Assembly: GCA_900544255.1 (NCBI GenBank)
Contig: UQUM01000005.1
Coordinates: 1-64,000 of the forward strand
Reading direction: 5' to 3'
Origin: an uncultured Sutterella sp.
GTDB taxonomy: Bacteria; Pseudomonadota; Gammaproteobacteria; Burkholderiales; Burkholderiaceae_F
Length of the DNA stretch: 64,000 bases
Shown: positions 1 through 8,381 of the stretch, piece by piece
How the letters are laid out: every line of letters starts with the position of its first letter
Numbering within the stretch: the first letter of the stretch is position 1
Program-made: the position numbers and the translations under genes
Notes under the pieces: generated by a model
Seen by the model: only the letters and a program-made list of their open reading frames with translations
The model's database searches: none
What the model was told of the DNA's origin: nothing

Positions 1-58
1 CCGCCGAGATGAACTCTTCCTCAGACTGTTGGGGGTGACTGCTTGAGGTAACGTGGAT

Positions 59-226
59 TCATCCGACGACTTTCAGGAGAATAAAGGACGCGATACCGCA
101 AAGCAGCATCATCCCCAAAGGCTGCCCCACGTGTTCCGCCACGAGCCGCACAAAGGGAACGCTCATCCCCCAGCAGATGGGGGCCAAACACCCCACGAAC
201 GTGTAATGAGACCGGCTGAGCTGCAT
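59..226 (-). pseudogene. Truncated EamA/YddG-like exporter, N-terminal fragment
   Basis: The 55-residue frame from the ATG at 226 (GAGG about nine bases upstream) resembles the first one and a half membrane segments of YddG/EamA-type amino-acid exporters, around 'CWGMSVPFVRLVAEHVGQP'. It ends at a TGA where the family continues for another ~230 residues. In the next frame about 13 more residues (NPRYLKQ...) look like the family's first cytoplasmic loop before a second stop, so a frameshift followed by loss of the rest is plausible. Only 58 bases remain before the window edge, so a remnant further left cannot be excluded. Homology is from memory of the family and moderately sure. Confidence 0.45.
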
Positions 227-260
227 ACGGTTAACCTCGAAAAAACCGCCCCTATAAACC

Positions 261-290
261 AAAACACCCCGGCGCTGAGCCGAGGTGTTT
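261..290 (-). terminator. Intrinsic terminator of the ABC importer operon
   Basis: Stem AAACACC/GGTGTTT extended by CGGC/GCCG around a short loop, followed on the minus strand by a T-rich stretch. It lies 22 bases past the stop of the ABC ATPase gene. Confidence 0.75.
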
Positions 291-312
291 CGTAGAGCAC
301 CGAAGCACGATT

Positions 313-1404
313 TTAGCCGCGGATTACCACCCCCGCTTCAGGGATGAACGACACCTCCGCCGTGATCCCCGGCTCCGACCACGTCATTCCCGGCAGGAAC
401 GGTACCGCAAGCGTAAAGGGCTTCGTCTGTCCGCTGCCTTCGATCACCGCATCGTAATCGATCCGGTCGCCTTCGAAGAGTCGGTTGACGATCTTCATCG
501 GTACTCGGTTGTCCTCGCCCGTGAGGCGCAGGTTTTCCGGACGAACGACGAGCAGTCCCTTTTCGCCGACGGCGGGCGCATTCTGCCGTCCTATGCGGGC
601 GCGGAGAATGCGGTTCCCAACCTTAAATTGCGCATAGCCCGCCTCATTGATCCCAGCGAGAACGCCCGGGATCAAGTTCGCCTGCCCGATGAAGTCCGCG
701 ACAAACGGCGTCGCCGGATCTTCGTAGAGTTCCATCGGAGTGCCCAGCTGCTCGATGTGTCCGTGGTTCATCACCATGATGTGGTCCGACATCGTGAGCG
801 CTTCCTTCTGGTCATGCGTCACATAAAGGCACGTCAACTGCAGTTCCTGCTGAATGCGGCGGATTTCAGTGCGCATGTGAAGACGCAGCTTCGCATCAAG
901 GTTGCTCAACGGTTCGTCCATCAGAAGAATGGACGGGCGCAGCACCAAAACGCGTGCCAACGCCACACGCTGCTGCTCGCCCCCGGACAACTGATTGGGG
1001 TAACGGTGTTCGGCTTTGGCCAGTCCCACCATTTCCAATCCTTCGCGCACCTTGCGAGCCAATTCGTCCCCGGTGACGTTGCGGATCCGCAGTCCGTAGG
1101 CCACGTTGTCGAAAATCGTCATGTGAGGAAAAAGGGCGTAGTTCTGAAAGACGAACCCCATGTTGCGCTCGTTGGCGGGCACGGTCGTCATGTCTTTGCC
1201 GTCCACCAAAATAGCGCCGCCCGTCGGGGTTTCAAACCCGGCAATCATTCGAAGGGTCGTTGTCTTACCGCAGCCCGAAGGCCCTAAAAACGTCAGAAAT
1301 TCGCCGGGCGCCACCGTGAGATTCACATTGTCCACAGCGTAGAAGGTTTCATTGTCCTTCACATACGAGCGCGCCAATCCGCGCAGTTCCAAAGAAACGG
1401 TCAT
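313..1404 (-). CDS. ABC transporter ATP-binding protein (FbpC/PotA-like)
   Basis: Nucleotide-binding subunit that powers the importer encoded just upstream, on the cytoplasmic face of the inner membrane. Visible motifs: Walker A GPSGCGKTT (about residue 42), Q-loop FQNYALFPH, signature LSGGEQQR, Walker B ILLMDEP and the switch histidine in YVTHDQ. The C-terminal ~120 residues form a TOBE-type regulatory domain (LLVVRPENLRL). 363 residues is normal for the CUT1/FbpC/PotA group. The ATG follows immediately after the TAA of the permease gene, implying translational coupling. Substrate cannot be read from this subunit. Confidence 0.93.
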   Translation of the reverse strand: MTVSLELRGLARSYVKDNETFYAVDNVNLTVAPGEFLTFLGPSGCGKTTTLRMIAGFETPTGGAILVDGKDMTTVPANERNMGFVFQNYALFPHMTIFDNVAYGLRIRNVTGDELARKVREGLEMVGLAKAEHRYPNQLSGGEQQRVALARVLVLRPSILLMDEPLSNLDAKLRLHMRTEIRRIQQELQLTCLYVTHDQKEALTMSDHIMVMNHGHIEQLGTPMELYEDPATPFVADFIGQANLIPGVLAGINEAGYAQFKVGNRILRARIGRQNAPAVGEKGLLVVRPENLRLTGEDNRVPMKIVNRLFEGDRIDYDAVIEGSGQTKPFTLAVPFLPGMTWSEPGITAEVSFIPEAGVVIRG

Positions 1405-3075
1405 TTAGTGAACTCCGATCGCGTCGCCGTTGCGACACAGGGCTCGGGCAATGAGATTCATAACGCCCGACGCAATGAATACGAGGCCGATCAGCACAAT
1501 GGAGAAAGCACAGGCCTGCGCAAACTGCAGTTCCGTCATACATTCCAAAATGCGGGTCGTGATGAGGGTCCAATGCACGGACACCAAGAAAATGGTGGCG
1601 CTGATGGCGGTCATCGAGTGAATGAAGAGGTAGCGCATCCCGGCCAAGATCGCCGGGAGCACGAGGGGTACCGTCACCGACGTAAAGGTCTTGACGGACG
1701 ACGCCCCCAAGCTGCGGCTGGCTTCTTCGATCGAGGGATCGATCTGCGTCAGCGCCGCAATGACATTGCGGATCCCCGCCGACGAATAACGGAAGACGTA
1801 GGCCGCGACCAGAATGTAGAGCGTTCCGGTGAGAACGATGGGCTTGTCGTTAAACGCGATGATGTAGGCAATACCCACCACGGTGCCGGGGAGCGTGTAG
1901 TTTAAAAGCGACACCGTTTCCAGCGTCCGGCTTCCCCGCACCTTCAACCGCGTCGTGGCGTAGCCCACCAAGACGGCGAGCAGCCCGCCCAAGGGCGTGC
2001 CGATGCAGGCAATGAGAAGCGTATCCTTGATCGCCTTCATGCCGTACGTAAAGACATACTCATAGTGTTCGAGCGTCAGCGTATTGTTGATGCCCCAAAT
2101 CTTCACCATCGACGCCGAGAGGATGATGGCGTAGAGGTACATGATGAAGACGGATACAAAGGCAACGACGCCGACGATGCCGGAAGTGAGCATGAGACCC
2201 GGGCCCTTCACGGAACTGCGGCCGCCCGCCTTTCCGGAGACCGTGACGTAGCTCTTTTTACCCACCCAATAGCGCTGCAGCACATAAACCGCAATTGCCG
2301 GAATGAGGAGCATGAAGGACAAAGCTGAACCGCCCTTAAAGTCATACATTCCGGTAATCTGCAGGTAGGCCTGCGTGGGGAGCACCGGGAACGAATGCCC
2401 GCCCAACACCTGCGGCGTTGCAAAGTCCGCAAGCGAGCAGGAAAAGACGAGCAGGAACGCATTCGCAATGCCGGGTGCTGCCAAGGGAAGCGTCACCGAG
2501 CGGAACACCTTGAAACTTGAAGCCCCCAGTGAATACGCCGCATCCTCCAGATTGGGATCGATGCGCGCGAGAATCGTCGAAAGCGTCATGAACGCCACTG
2601 GAAAAAAAGTGAGCGTCTCCGAAATGAAGGTTCCCCAGAAGCCGTAGAAATTAAAGTTGCCGAGCCCCAAGAACTCCAAGAGAATCCCGTTGGGCCCCAA
2701 GGAGAGCGTCAATGCGATACTGCTCGTAAAGGGCGGGGAAATAAGGGGAAGGAGCGTCACGGCGCTCACCGCCATCTTGAGCCACTTGGGCATCGAAAGC
2801 CGTGTGACGGCATAGGCAAAGATAAAGCCCAGCACCGTTCCCGCGAGTCCCACCGAGCAGCCGAGAAGAATACTGTTGACGGCCGCCTGACGGTCGTACC
2901 AACTGTCGATGAAGGGTCTTAAATTGGCGAGCGTGAAGCTGCCGTCGGCCGTGAAGGCCATGAGAAGCAGGCGGGCCAGAGGATAAACGACAAATGCCGC
3001 AAGCAAGAGCCACAGCATGAGTACCGTGAGCTTCGTTGCGGCATCGCTTCCGGCCGTCTGAGAACATATCGCCAT
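1405..3075 (-). CDS. ABC transporter permease, fused two-module (FbpB/AfuB-like)
   Basis: Inner-membrane translocation subunit of 556 residues made of two homologous permease modules in one chain, as in the FbpB/AfuB group. Each half carries an EAA-type loop for the ATPase: DAAYSLGASSFKVFRSVTLP in the first half and EEASRSLGASSVKTFTSVTVP-like sequence (about residue 450) in the second. About twelve hydrophobic segments are visible. It lies between the binding-protein gene and the ATPase gene on the same strand; a terminator-like hairpin separates it from the binding-protein gene, so it is probably made in lower amount. The ATG at 3075 has only a weak ribosome-binding site. Confidence 0.9.
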   Translation of the reverse strand: MAICSQTAGSDAATKLTVLMLWLLLAAFVVYPLARLLLMAFTADGSFTLANLRPFIDSWYDRQAAVNSILLGCSVGLAGTVLGFIFAYAVTRLSMPKWLKMAVSAVTLLPLISPPFTSSIALTLSLGPNGILLEFLGLGNFNFYGFWGTFISETLTFFPVAFMTLSTILARIDPNLEDAAYSLGASSFKVFRSVTLPLAAPGIANAFLLVFSCSLADFATPQVLGGHSFPVLPTQAYLQITGMYDFKGGSALSFMLLIPAIAVYVLQRYWVGKKSYVTVSGKAGGRSSVKGPGLMLTSGIVGVVAFVSVFIMYLYAIILSASMVKIWGINNTLTLEHYEYVFTYGMKAIKDTLLIACIGTPLGGLLAVLVGYATTRLKVRGSRTLETVSLLNYTLPGTVVGIAYIIAFNDKPIVLTGTLYILVAAYVFRYSSAGIRNVIAALTQIDPSIEEASRSLGASSVKTFTSVTVPLVLPAILAGMRYLFIHSMTAISATIFLVSVHWTLITTRILECMTELQFAQACAFSIVLIGLVFIASGVMNLIARALCRNGDAIGVH

Positions 3076-3102
3076 AGGAAGTTTCCGAGACGGGTGAAAA
3101 AA

Positions 3103-3129
3103 CCCGCCTGCGGTCAGACCTCAAGCGGG
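3103..3129 (-). terminator. Attenuating terminator between binding-protein and permease genes
   Basis: Eight-base stem CCCGCTTG/CAGGCGGG (one G-U pair) followed by six T on the minus strand. It sits between the solute-binding-protein stop (3145) and the permease start (3075). This arrangement commonly yields excess binding protein over membrane components. Confidence 0.7.
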
Positions 3130-3144
3130 AACGAAAGGAGACTT

Positions 3145-4134
3145 TTACTTGATGACTTCGTTGATCCAACGCTGCGTGAAGCGCTTGCGGTTTTCACCCT
3201 TCCAAGCGACGTCCACCGTCACCGTATTGATCTTCGTGAGATCCAAAATCGGGTTGGAGGTCTTCACGTCGTTGCGGGTGGGCACGTAGTTGATCTTGTT
3301 GTCGACGATGAACTGCGCAAACTTCTTGCTCGCCGCCCAGTCGACGAACTTCTTCGCTTCCGCGTTGTGCTTACCGCCTGCGATGACGCCGGTAGCTTCA
3401 ATACCGAAGCTCACGCCGTCCTTCGGGTAGGTGATCTTCACGGGGTAGCCCTGCTGCTGGATGTCCAGAGCGTCCACGATGTAGAAAATACCGGAAGCGC
3501 ACTGGCCGGTGGCGATCGGCATCGCACCGCCCGCGCCGCTCTTCGTGTACATCTGGATGTTGGCGTTCATCGCCTTCTGGAACTTAAAGGCTTCGTCTTC
3601 ACCCATGATCTTCACGAGAGAGTAGATGCGTTCCGTCGCGGTACCCGACGTACGGGCATCCGCCATCTGCAGACCGTTCTTATAGCGGGGATCCAAGAGG
3701 TCGGCCCACTTTTCGGGCGCCTGCATCTTGTTCTTTTCGAGGAACTTCGTGTTCGTTAAGAAGCAAAGCGGAATCACGCCGATCCCCGTCCAGTGGTTGC
3801 CCGGATCACGGAGGTTTGCGGCAATCGCGTCGGAATCCTTGGGGCGATACGCTTCGAAAATGCCGTCCTTAATGCCGGCGGCATACGTATCCGCGGGCCC
3901 GCCCAACATCACGTCGACCTGAGGATTTCCCTTCTCTGCCGTGAGACGCGCCAGGGCTTCGCCGGAGGAGAAACGCAGGAAATTCACCTTGATGCCGGTG
4001 TCCTTCGTAAACTCAGCGAAAATCTTCGATGCATACTTTTCAGGCATGATCGAATAGGCATTGAGTTCAGCAGCACTCACGCTGCCCGCCAAAAGCGCGG
4101 CACTCAGAGCCACCAGGGTAAATTTCATTCGCAT
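3145..4134 (-). CDS. ABC transporter periplasmic solute-binding protein (Fe3+/AfuA-type family)
   Basis: Exported binding protein of 329 residues with a Sec signal peptide (cleavage near residue 21, after SVSA). The mature part resembles the FbpA/AfuA/2-aminoethylphosphonate binding-protein superfamily, e.g. 'VMLGGPADTYAAG' and the 'FGIEATGVIAGG' segment. I do not see the paired tyrosines that coordinate iron in FbpA, so an organic or phosphorylated substrate is as likely as iron. AAAGGAAT lies six bases before the ATG; a second ATG two codons later is possible. First gene of the importer operon. Confidence 0.88.
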   Translation of the reverse strand: MRMKFTLVALSAALLAGSVSAAELNAYSIMPEKYASKIFAEFTKDTGIKVNFLRFSSGEALARLTAEKGNPQVDVMLGGPADTYAAGIKDGIFEAYRPKDSDAIAANLRDPGNHWTGIGVIPLCFLTNTKFLEKNKMQAPEKWADLLDPRYKNGLQMADARTSGTATERIYSLVKIMGEDEAFKFQKAMNANIQMYTKSGAGGAMPIATGQCASGIFYIVDALDIQQQGYPVKITYPKDGVSFGIEATGVIAGGKHNAEAKKFVDWAASKKFAQFIVDNKINYVPTRNDVKTSNPILDLTKINTVTVDVAWKGENRKRFTQRWINEVIK

Positions 4135-4269
4135 GGCTATTCCTTTAGCAGTCTGTCGGGGGAAACGGCCAACCGACCTCCGCGCTGCGGAAACCTCATC
4201 GGCCGCTCATGCGCATTCTAATGACGTCGGACGCGGGCGGCGTAAAAGCGGCGCGACAAAAAAAGAAAA

Positions 4270-4301
4270 CGGCAGCCGATTCCCGAAAGAACGAGCTGCC
4301 G
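4270..4301 (-). terminator. Terminator after pssA
   Basis: Stem CGGCAGC/GCTGCCG with a T-rich tail (TTTTCTTTTTTT) on the minus strand, 27 bases beyond the pssA stop. The rest of the 193-base gap to the importer operon shows no further feature I can name. Confidence 0.8.
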
Positions 4302-4327
4302 CCGACGGACAAAATGAGTCAGGAAAA

Positions 4328-5179
4328 TTACGCCTTCGCTTCTTCCGCCATCCGTTTTTCGTATTCGGCCTTGGCGCCCGGCACCACGGGATTTGGCTTA
4401 TCCATGAAAAAGAGCCATCCGGCGTACACATAGCCGCTCAACGCATAAAGGCAGAAAAGCGTAAATATTGCCAACGAAGGATTACCGGAAATGAGAATGA
4501 AGAGCACCGCCCCCACGACGATCATCCAGAACGGCATCGTCTTGAAGCTTGCCGCCGACTTTCCCGACCAGAAGGGGGCGTTACAAACCATCGTGAGCCC
4601 TGCGTAAAGCGTCACCACGAAAGCGATCCACGCCAAATGGTCGTTTAACCACAGGGGGAGCTTATTTTCGACCGCAAGCCACACGAATCCTGCGACAAGC
4701 GCAGCAGCCGCGGGACTTGCAAGCCCCTGGAAGAAGCGCTTGTCTACCACCCCCACGTTGCAGTTAAAGCGCGCGAGACGAATCCCCGCGCAGAGACAGT
4801 ACACGAACGCCGCCGCCCACCCGAAGGCACCGATTTCAAAGAGGCAGAACTTGTACATCACGAGGGCCGGTGCCACCCCGAAAGCCGTCATGTCGGCAAT
4901 GGAATCGAACTGAACGCCGAATTCGCTCGCAGTATGCGTCAACCGCGCCACGCGGCCGTCCATCCCGTCGAAAATCATCGACAAGAAAATCATGACGGCT
5001 GCAAAGGAAAAATGCTGATCCATCGCCTGGACGATGGAAAGAAACGCGCAGAACAAAGACGCCGCCGTAAATAAATTCGGCAGAACAAAAATACCGCGTG
5101 TGCGCACCGTACGAACCCGGCGACGGCCGGCTTCGATCATGCGGCCCCGAACCGGGCGCCGGCGGAGGCGAGTAGCCAT
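4328..5179 (-). CDS. pssA: CDP-diacylglycerol--serine O-phosphatidyltransferase
   Basis: Makes phosphatidylserine from CDP-diacylglycerol and serine at the inner membrane, the step before Psd. The CDP-alcohol phosphotransferase motif DGx2ARx8Gx3Dx3D is intact in 'DGMDGRVARL...G...D...D' (about residues 75-95), followed by several membrane helices. 283 residues from the ATG at 5179, which has AGGGAG about ten bases upstream. A longer frame reaching 5257 would overlap psd and lacks support. Psd is encoded immediately upstream, so both steps of phosphatidylethanolamine synthesis sit together, separated by a hairpin. Confidence 0.93.
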   Translation of the reverse strand: MATRLRRRPVRGRMIEAGRRRVRTVRTRGIFVLPNLFTAASLFCAFLSIVQAMDQHFSFAAVMIFLSMIFDGMDGRVARLTHTASEFGVQFDSIADMTAFGVAPALVMYKFCLFEIGAFGWAAAFVYCLCAGIRLARFNCNVGVVDKRFFQGLASPAAAALVAGFVWLAVENKLPLWLNDHLAWIAFVVTLYAGLTMVCNAPFWSGKSAASFKTMPFWMIVVGAVLFILISGNPSLAIFTLFCLYALSGYVYAGWLFFMDKPNPVVPGAKAEYEKRMAEEAKA

Positions 5180-5202
5180 GAATTCAGACTCCCTATGATG
5201 AA

Positions 5203-5227
5203 AACCCGCCCGAACGCCGGACGGGTT
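5203..5227 (-). terminator. Hairpin with T tract between psd and pssA
   Basis: On the minus strand AACCCG...CGGGTT encloses CCG/CGG and is followed by TTTTC. It lies in the 58-base gap between psd and pssA and may lower pssA transcription relative to psd. Confidence 0.5.
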
Positions 5228-5237
5228 CCTGTTAATC

Positions 5238-5891
5238 TTACGGAACTTCTCGGGCAAGCACCGTGGAAACCCCGGTGACTTTTTCTCCGATTGTTACTTT
5301 CACGTCCCAGGAACGCGGGATATAAACGTCAACGCGGCTCCCGAAACGAATGAAGCCGTAGCGTTCGCCGCGGGCCAACGAGTCCCCGATCTGGCGGTAG
5401 CAGAGAATGCGGCGGGCAACGAGCCCCGCGATCTGCACGAAACAGACGCGGGCCCCCGTGGGCGTCACCACCGTCACGGCGTTGCGTTCATTCTGTTCGC
5501 TCGCCTTATCCAAAGCGGCGTTGAAGAACTTCCCGGGCCAGTATTCGATCTTTTCGATCTTACCCGCCACGGGCGCCTTCTGACTGTGGACGTTGAAGAC
5601 GTTCATAAAGACCGAAATCACGCGGGCGTCTTCCCCGGTATAAGGACAAACCGTTTCTTCGATCCTGATCACGCGTCCGTCCACCGGACTCACCACGGCC
5701 TTCTCGTCCGTCGTCTGTTCGCGGCAGGGATCACGGAAAAACTGCAGCACAAAAAGAAAGAGCACCCACACGACGAAGGCCCAGAAGCCCCCGGCCAAAA
5801 ACTGCACGAGAAGTGCAATCACGAGCGAAGCCCCGATGATGGGCCAGCCTTCACGGGCAAAGAAGGGATGCGGATAAAGTTTCCGGTTCAC
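5238..5891 (-). CDS. psd: Phosphatidylserine decarboxylase proenzyme (short type)
   Basis: Converts phosphatidylserine to phosphatidylethanolamine at the membrane. The self-cleavage site that generates the pyruvoyl group is the Gly-Ser of 'RFGSRVDVYIP' near the C-terminus, and the upstream 'NVHSQKAPVAGKIE' block is typical. About 217 residues, the size of the short alpha/beta proenzymes of many Burkholderiales. I place the start at the GTG at 5891 (VNRKLYPHPFFAREGW) because GGAG lies nine bases before it and homologues begin here. The GTG at 5933 is an alternative. A membrane segment follows (about residues 15-50). Confidence 0.9.
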   Translation of the reverse strand: MNRKLYPHPFFAREGWPIIGASLVIALLVQFLAGGFWAFVVWVLFLFVLQFFRDPCREQTTDEKAVVSPVDGRVIRIEETVCPYTGEDARVISVFMNVFNVHSQKAPVAGKIEKIEYWPGKFFNAALDKASEQNERNAVTVVTPTGARVCFVQIAGLVARRILCYRQIGDSLARGERYGFIRFGSRVDVYIPRSWDVKVTIGEKVTGVSTVLAREVP

Positions 5892-5945
5892 TTTGGTCTG
5901 TCTCCAGAAAGGAAATGGTGTGTCCGCCGACACGGGTAATGTTTG

Positions 5946-5974
5946 ATTATACGGTGTTTCTTTTAACGGCGATC
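5946..5974 (-). promoter_or_regulatory. Possible promoter for psd-pssA (perfect -10)
   Basis: A perfect TATAAT on the minus strand (5946-5951) lies about 55 bases upstream of the preferred psd start. The -35 region at 17 bp spacing (GATCGC) is poor, so this is tentative. Confidence 0.35.
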
Positions 5975-6523
5975 CGTTTCCGCTGCGGCATAGTCCGTAT
6001 TGTCATCGTCTTCTTCGTCGATGATTTTGTCGGCAAGCCCCAGAAAAGACGGCACGACGGTTTCATCCGTCCCCGTCACTTCGCGGCCGTCGGTTTCTTC
6101 CACCGCCAAGACTTCGACGTCAAACTTCAACGTCCACCCCGCGTACGGATGGTTGGCATCTAAAACGGCCTTGCCTTCGGCCACGTCCGTCACGCGGTAG
6201 TTTCGGCCGTCGTCGGCTTCCCCCGGCACGTGATCAAACACCAACCCCGGCACAATGGTTTCGGGGTCGCCGAGTTTTTCAACGTCCACAAGATAAATCG
6301 CCTCGTCGTCAAATTCACCGAAGGCATCCTCGGGTTCTAACGTCACCACCGCGCGGTCGCCTTTTTTCTTCCCTTCAAGCATCGTTTCGATCTTGGGGAA
6401 AATGTCCGCATGCCCGTGCAGGTAGCTGTAGCCGCCAGTCGGCGTTTCTTCCAACAAATGCCCCTGCAGGTCATACATCTTGACGGCAATCGTCACCAAT
6501 TTGTCTTTCGTAATCGTTTCCAT
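5963..6523 (-). CDS. slyD: SlyD-like FKBP-type peptidyl-prolyl isomerase
   Basis: Cytoplasmic peptidyl-prolyl cis-trans isomerase/chaperone. The FKBP half (residues 1-65 and 130-150) and the inserted chaperone 'IF' domain (about 66-128, with 'VVTLEPEDAFGEFDDEAIYLV' as start) follow the SlyD order, and 'YLHGHADIFPKIETMLEGKKKGD' is diagnostic. The tail is acidic (DEEDDDNTD), not the histidine-rich nickel-binding tail of E. coli SlyD, so a metallochaperone role is not supported. GGAAA precedes the ATG. The DUF805 protein gene ends 11 bases upstream, suggesting an operon. Confidence 0.88.
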   Translation of the reverse strand: METITKDKLVTIAVKMYDLQGHLLEETPTGGYSYLHGHADIFPKIETMLEGKKKGDRAVVTLEPEDAFGEFDDEAIYLVDVEKLGDPETIVPGLVFDHVPGEADDGRNYRVTDVAEGKAVLDANHPYAGWTLKFDVEVLAVEETDGREVTGTDETVVPSFLGLADKIIDEEDDDNTDYAAAETDRR

Positions 6524-6534
6524 GATGTTTTCCG

Positions 6535-7017
6535 TTAGTGTCCGTTGAGAAGCCGCTTTTTCTGTGCCTCGTATTCTTCGTCGGTGACGGCGCCTGCGGC
6601 CTTAAGATGAGCCAATTCGTTTAAAAGCCGCACGGTATCTTCGAGCGCTGCCTGCGCCGCCCGTCCAGGCACGGGGCCGTAGCGGTTTTCGCCGTCGCTT
6701 CCCCTGAGGCACCCCAGAACAATGACGCCCACCGGCACGAAAAAGGGAATGAAGACGGAAAGCGCCCACCAACCCGTGCGGTCAATGTCGTGAAAGCGCC
6801 GCACGAAAAGCGTGATGGTGAACCAACCGATAATGAGCCCCGCCGCCGACAGGAGTCCCGTCGCAACGTTAAATCCCGTTTCCGAAATCGTGATGCCGAA
6901 AAGAAAGTCCTGCAGACTTTCCACGGCAACGCCCAAAAGCGTCAAAAGGAGCAACGCCGCCCAATAATGGCGCCGGCTCGTCCGTCCCGACAGGCTGAAA
7001 CTCACTAAGTCACCCAT
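6535..7017 (-). CDS. DUF805 membrane protein with C-terminal SHOCT motif
   Basis: Small inner-membrane protein (160 residues) with three or four hydrophobic segments and the DUF805 signatures 'SGRTSRRHYWAAL' near the N-terminus and 'RRFHDIDRTGWWAL' in the middle. The last ~30 residues form a SHOCT-like short helical tail (LKAAGAVTDEEYEAQKKRLL). Function of the family is unknown. GGGAGAAG lies five bases before the ATG. It is followed after 11 bases by the slyD-like gene. Confidence 0.85.
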   Translation of the reverse strand: MGDLVSFSLSGRTSRRHYWAALLLLTLLGVAVESLQDFLFGITISETGFNVATGLLSAAGLIIGWFTITLFVRRFHDIDRTGWWALSVFIPFFVPVGVIVLGCLRGSDGENRYGPVPGRAAQAALEDTVRLLNELAHLKAAGAVTDEEYEAQKKRLLNGH

Positions 7018-7037
7018 AGTCTTCTCCCGAAAGAAAA

Positions 7038-7071
7038 AGCCGACGAACGCCTTCTACGACGCTTGCCGGCT
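7038..7071 (-). terminator. Terminator after bamC
   Basis: Stem AGCCGGCAAGCG/CGTTCGTCGGCT (imperfect) followed by TTTTCT on the minus strand, 18 bases past the bamC stop. Confidence 0.7.
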
Positions 7072-7088
7072 CTTTGTCGGAACTCCGT

Positions 7089-8246
7089 TTACCGGGTCTG
7101 TTCGCCGATCAGGTTCACAATGCGCGGCGCCACACCGGTCGTGTCTACCTTACCGTCGGCACCCGACACGGTGACGCGCGTCGAATCGCCTTCGGGCGTC
7201 AGGCGAATCTGATACGGCACGGGATCAACAGCGCTCCCCTTGCCGAACATATTGGAGAAGAACCCCTGGGCCTTCTTCGCTTCCTTTTCGTAGTCCGGAT
7301 CCAGGTACTTCACCATGATGAGCCCTTCGCGGCGGTCGCGATCCGTAATGTCAAAGCCGGCACGGTCAAGAGCCACCCCCACGCGTCGCCAAGCGCGGTC
7401 AAAGGGTTCGGAAATCACCACGGCTTCAGGCGTTCCGTCCGCCGCCTTTACGACTTCGCTCACGGGCACGTACTTCACGGCGGCCAAGGCGTCCAAGGCC
7501 CTCTGTTCCTCAGGCTTAGCCGCGGGGTTGAATTCCGTTTCGAGTTTCTGCGCGAGGCGCGTCAGCATTTCCGCTTCCAACTGCGGATCCGAAGGTCCCG
7601 GCTGCCAAATGGTCGAATCTTCCTGTTTGCCCTTTAAGACTTCCACCATCTGCTTATGCGTGATGTAGATGTCGCAGGTACCGTCGTCGTTGCGTTCCAT
7701 GCGGGCACGGTACTGGTCGCGTTCACCGGTGTCGTAAACGACGTCGAGCACCTTGCCGATCGTGCCGCGGATGATGTCCTTGGGAAGGTTCGCCTTATTC
7801 TCGGCCCACTCGGTCTGCATGACGCCGCTTGCGGCATCCTGATCCTTCACGGTGAGCCCCACCGTTCCCCAGAAGTCCTGCAGCACCGGCCACACTTTTT
7901 CCGCGGGCTCGTTCACGTGCACGTAACGGATCTGCCCGTCGCGCACCACCTTGGCCACTTCGGTCGCAGGCAGAATCTGACTCGGCGCGTCCCCGTTCTT
8001 ACGGGCTGCCATTTCTTCCTTGGCGGCTTCGGCGTTTGCGCTCACGATCTGCGGGCGCGTCGGTACCGTAAAGCGGTCGTTCTTCGGAATCGACGTCAGA
8101 TCCGGCGGAATCTCCAGCGGCGCGCGCGACGTACTCGATTCATACTGAACCTTGTCGTCGGAAAAATTGACCCCCAGCACATTGCAGCCCGTAAGAGCCA
8201 CTGCTGCCGACGTAAGCGCCGCAGCACGCATCGCTGTCTTAACCAT
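7089..8246 (-). CDS. bamC: Outer-membrane assembly lipoprotein BamC
   Basis: Lipoprotein of the BAM complex that inserts beta-barrel proteins into the outer membrane. The N-terminus has a lipoprotein signal with lipobox LTGC (Cys about residue 21), then the unstructured stretch 'YESSTSRAPLEIPPDLTSIP' that contacts BamD, then two helix-grip domains (about 105-225 and 255-385). 385 residues is typical. GAGG is found about nine bases before the ATG. In many proteobacteria bamC follows dapA; here accD is upstream on the same strand instead. Confidence 0.9.
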   Translation of the reverse strand: MVKTAMRAAALTSAAVALTGCNVLGVNFSDDKVQYESSTSRAPLEIPPDLTSIPKNDRFTVPTRPQIVSANAEAAKEEMAARKNGDAPSQILPATEVAKVVRDGQIRYVHVNEPAEKVWPVLQDFWGTVGLTVKDQDAASGVMQTEWAENKANLPKDIIRGTIGKVLDVVYDTGERDQYRARMERNDDGTCDIYITHKQMVEVLKGKQEDSTIWQPGPSDPQLEAEMLTRLAQKLETEFNPAAKPEEQRALDALAAVKYVPVSEVVKAADGTPEAVVISEPFDRAWRRVGVALDRAGFDITDRDRREGLIMVKYLDPDYEKEAKKAQGFFSNMFGKGSAVDPVPYQIRLTPEGDSTRVTVSGADGKVDTTGVAPRIVNLIGEQTR

Positions 8247-8381
8247 GAATCCAATTCCTCAATTCTTTCGTAATGAACACCGGTTTTTCTCACTTGCCGG
8301 CGCAAAGTGAAGCCGAGTTTAGCAAAGCGCTCCGTCCCCGGCTTCATTCTGTAGCAGACGAATACAATTCGCCGGGACGTT

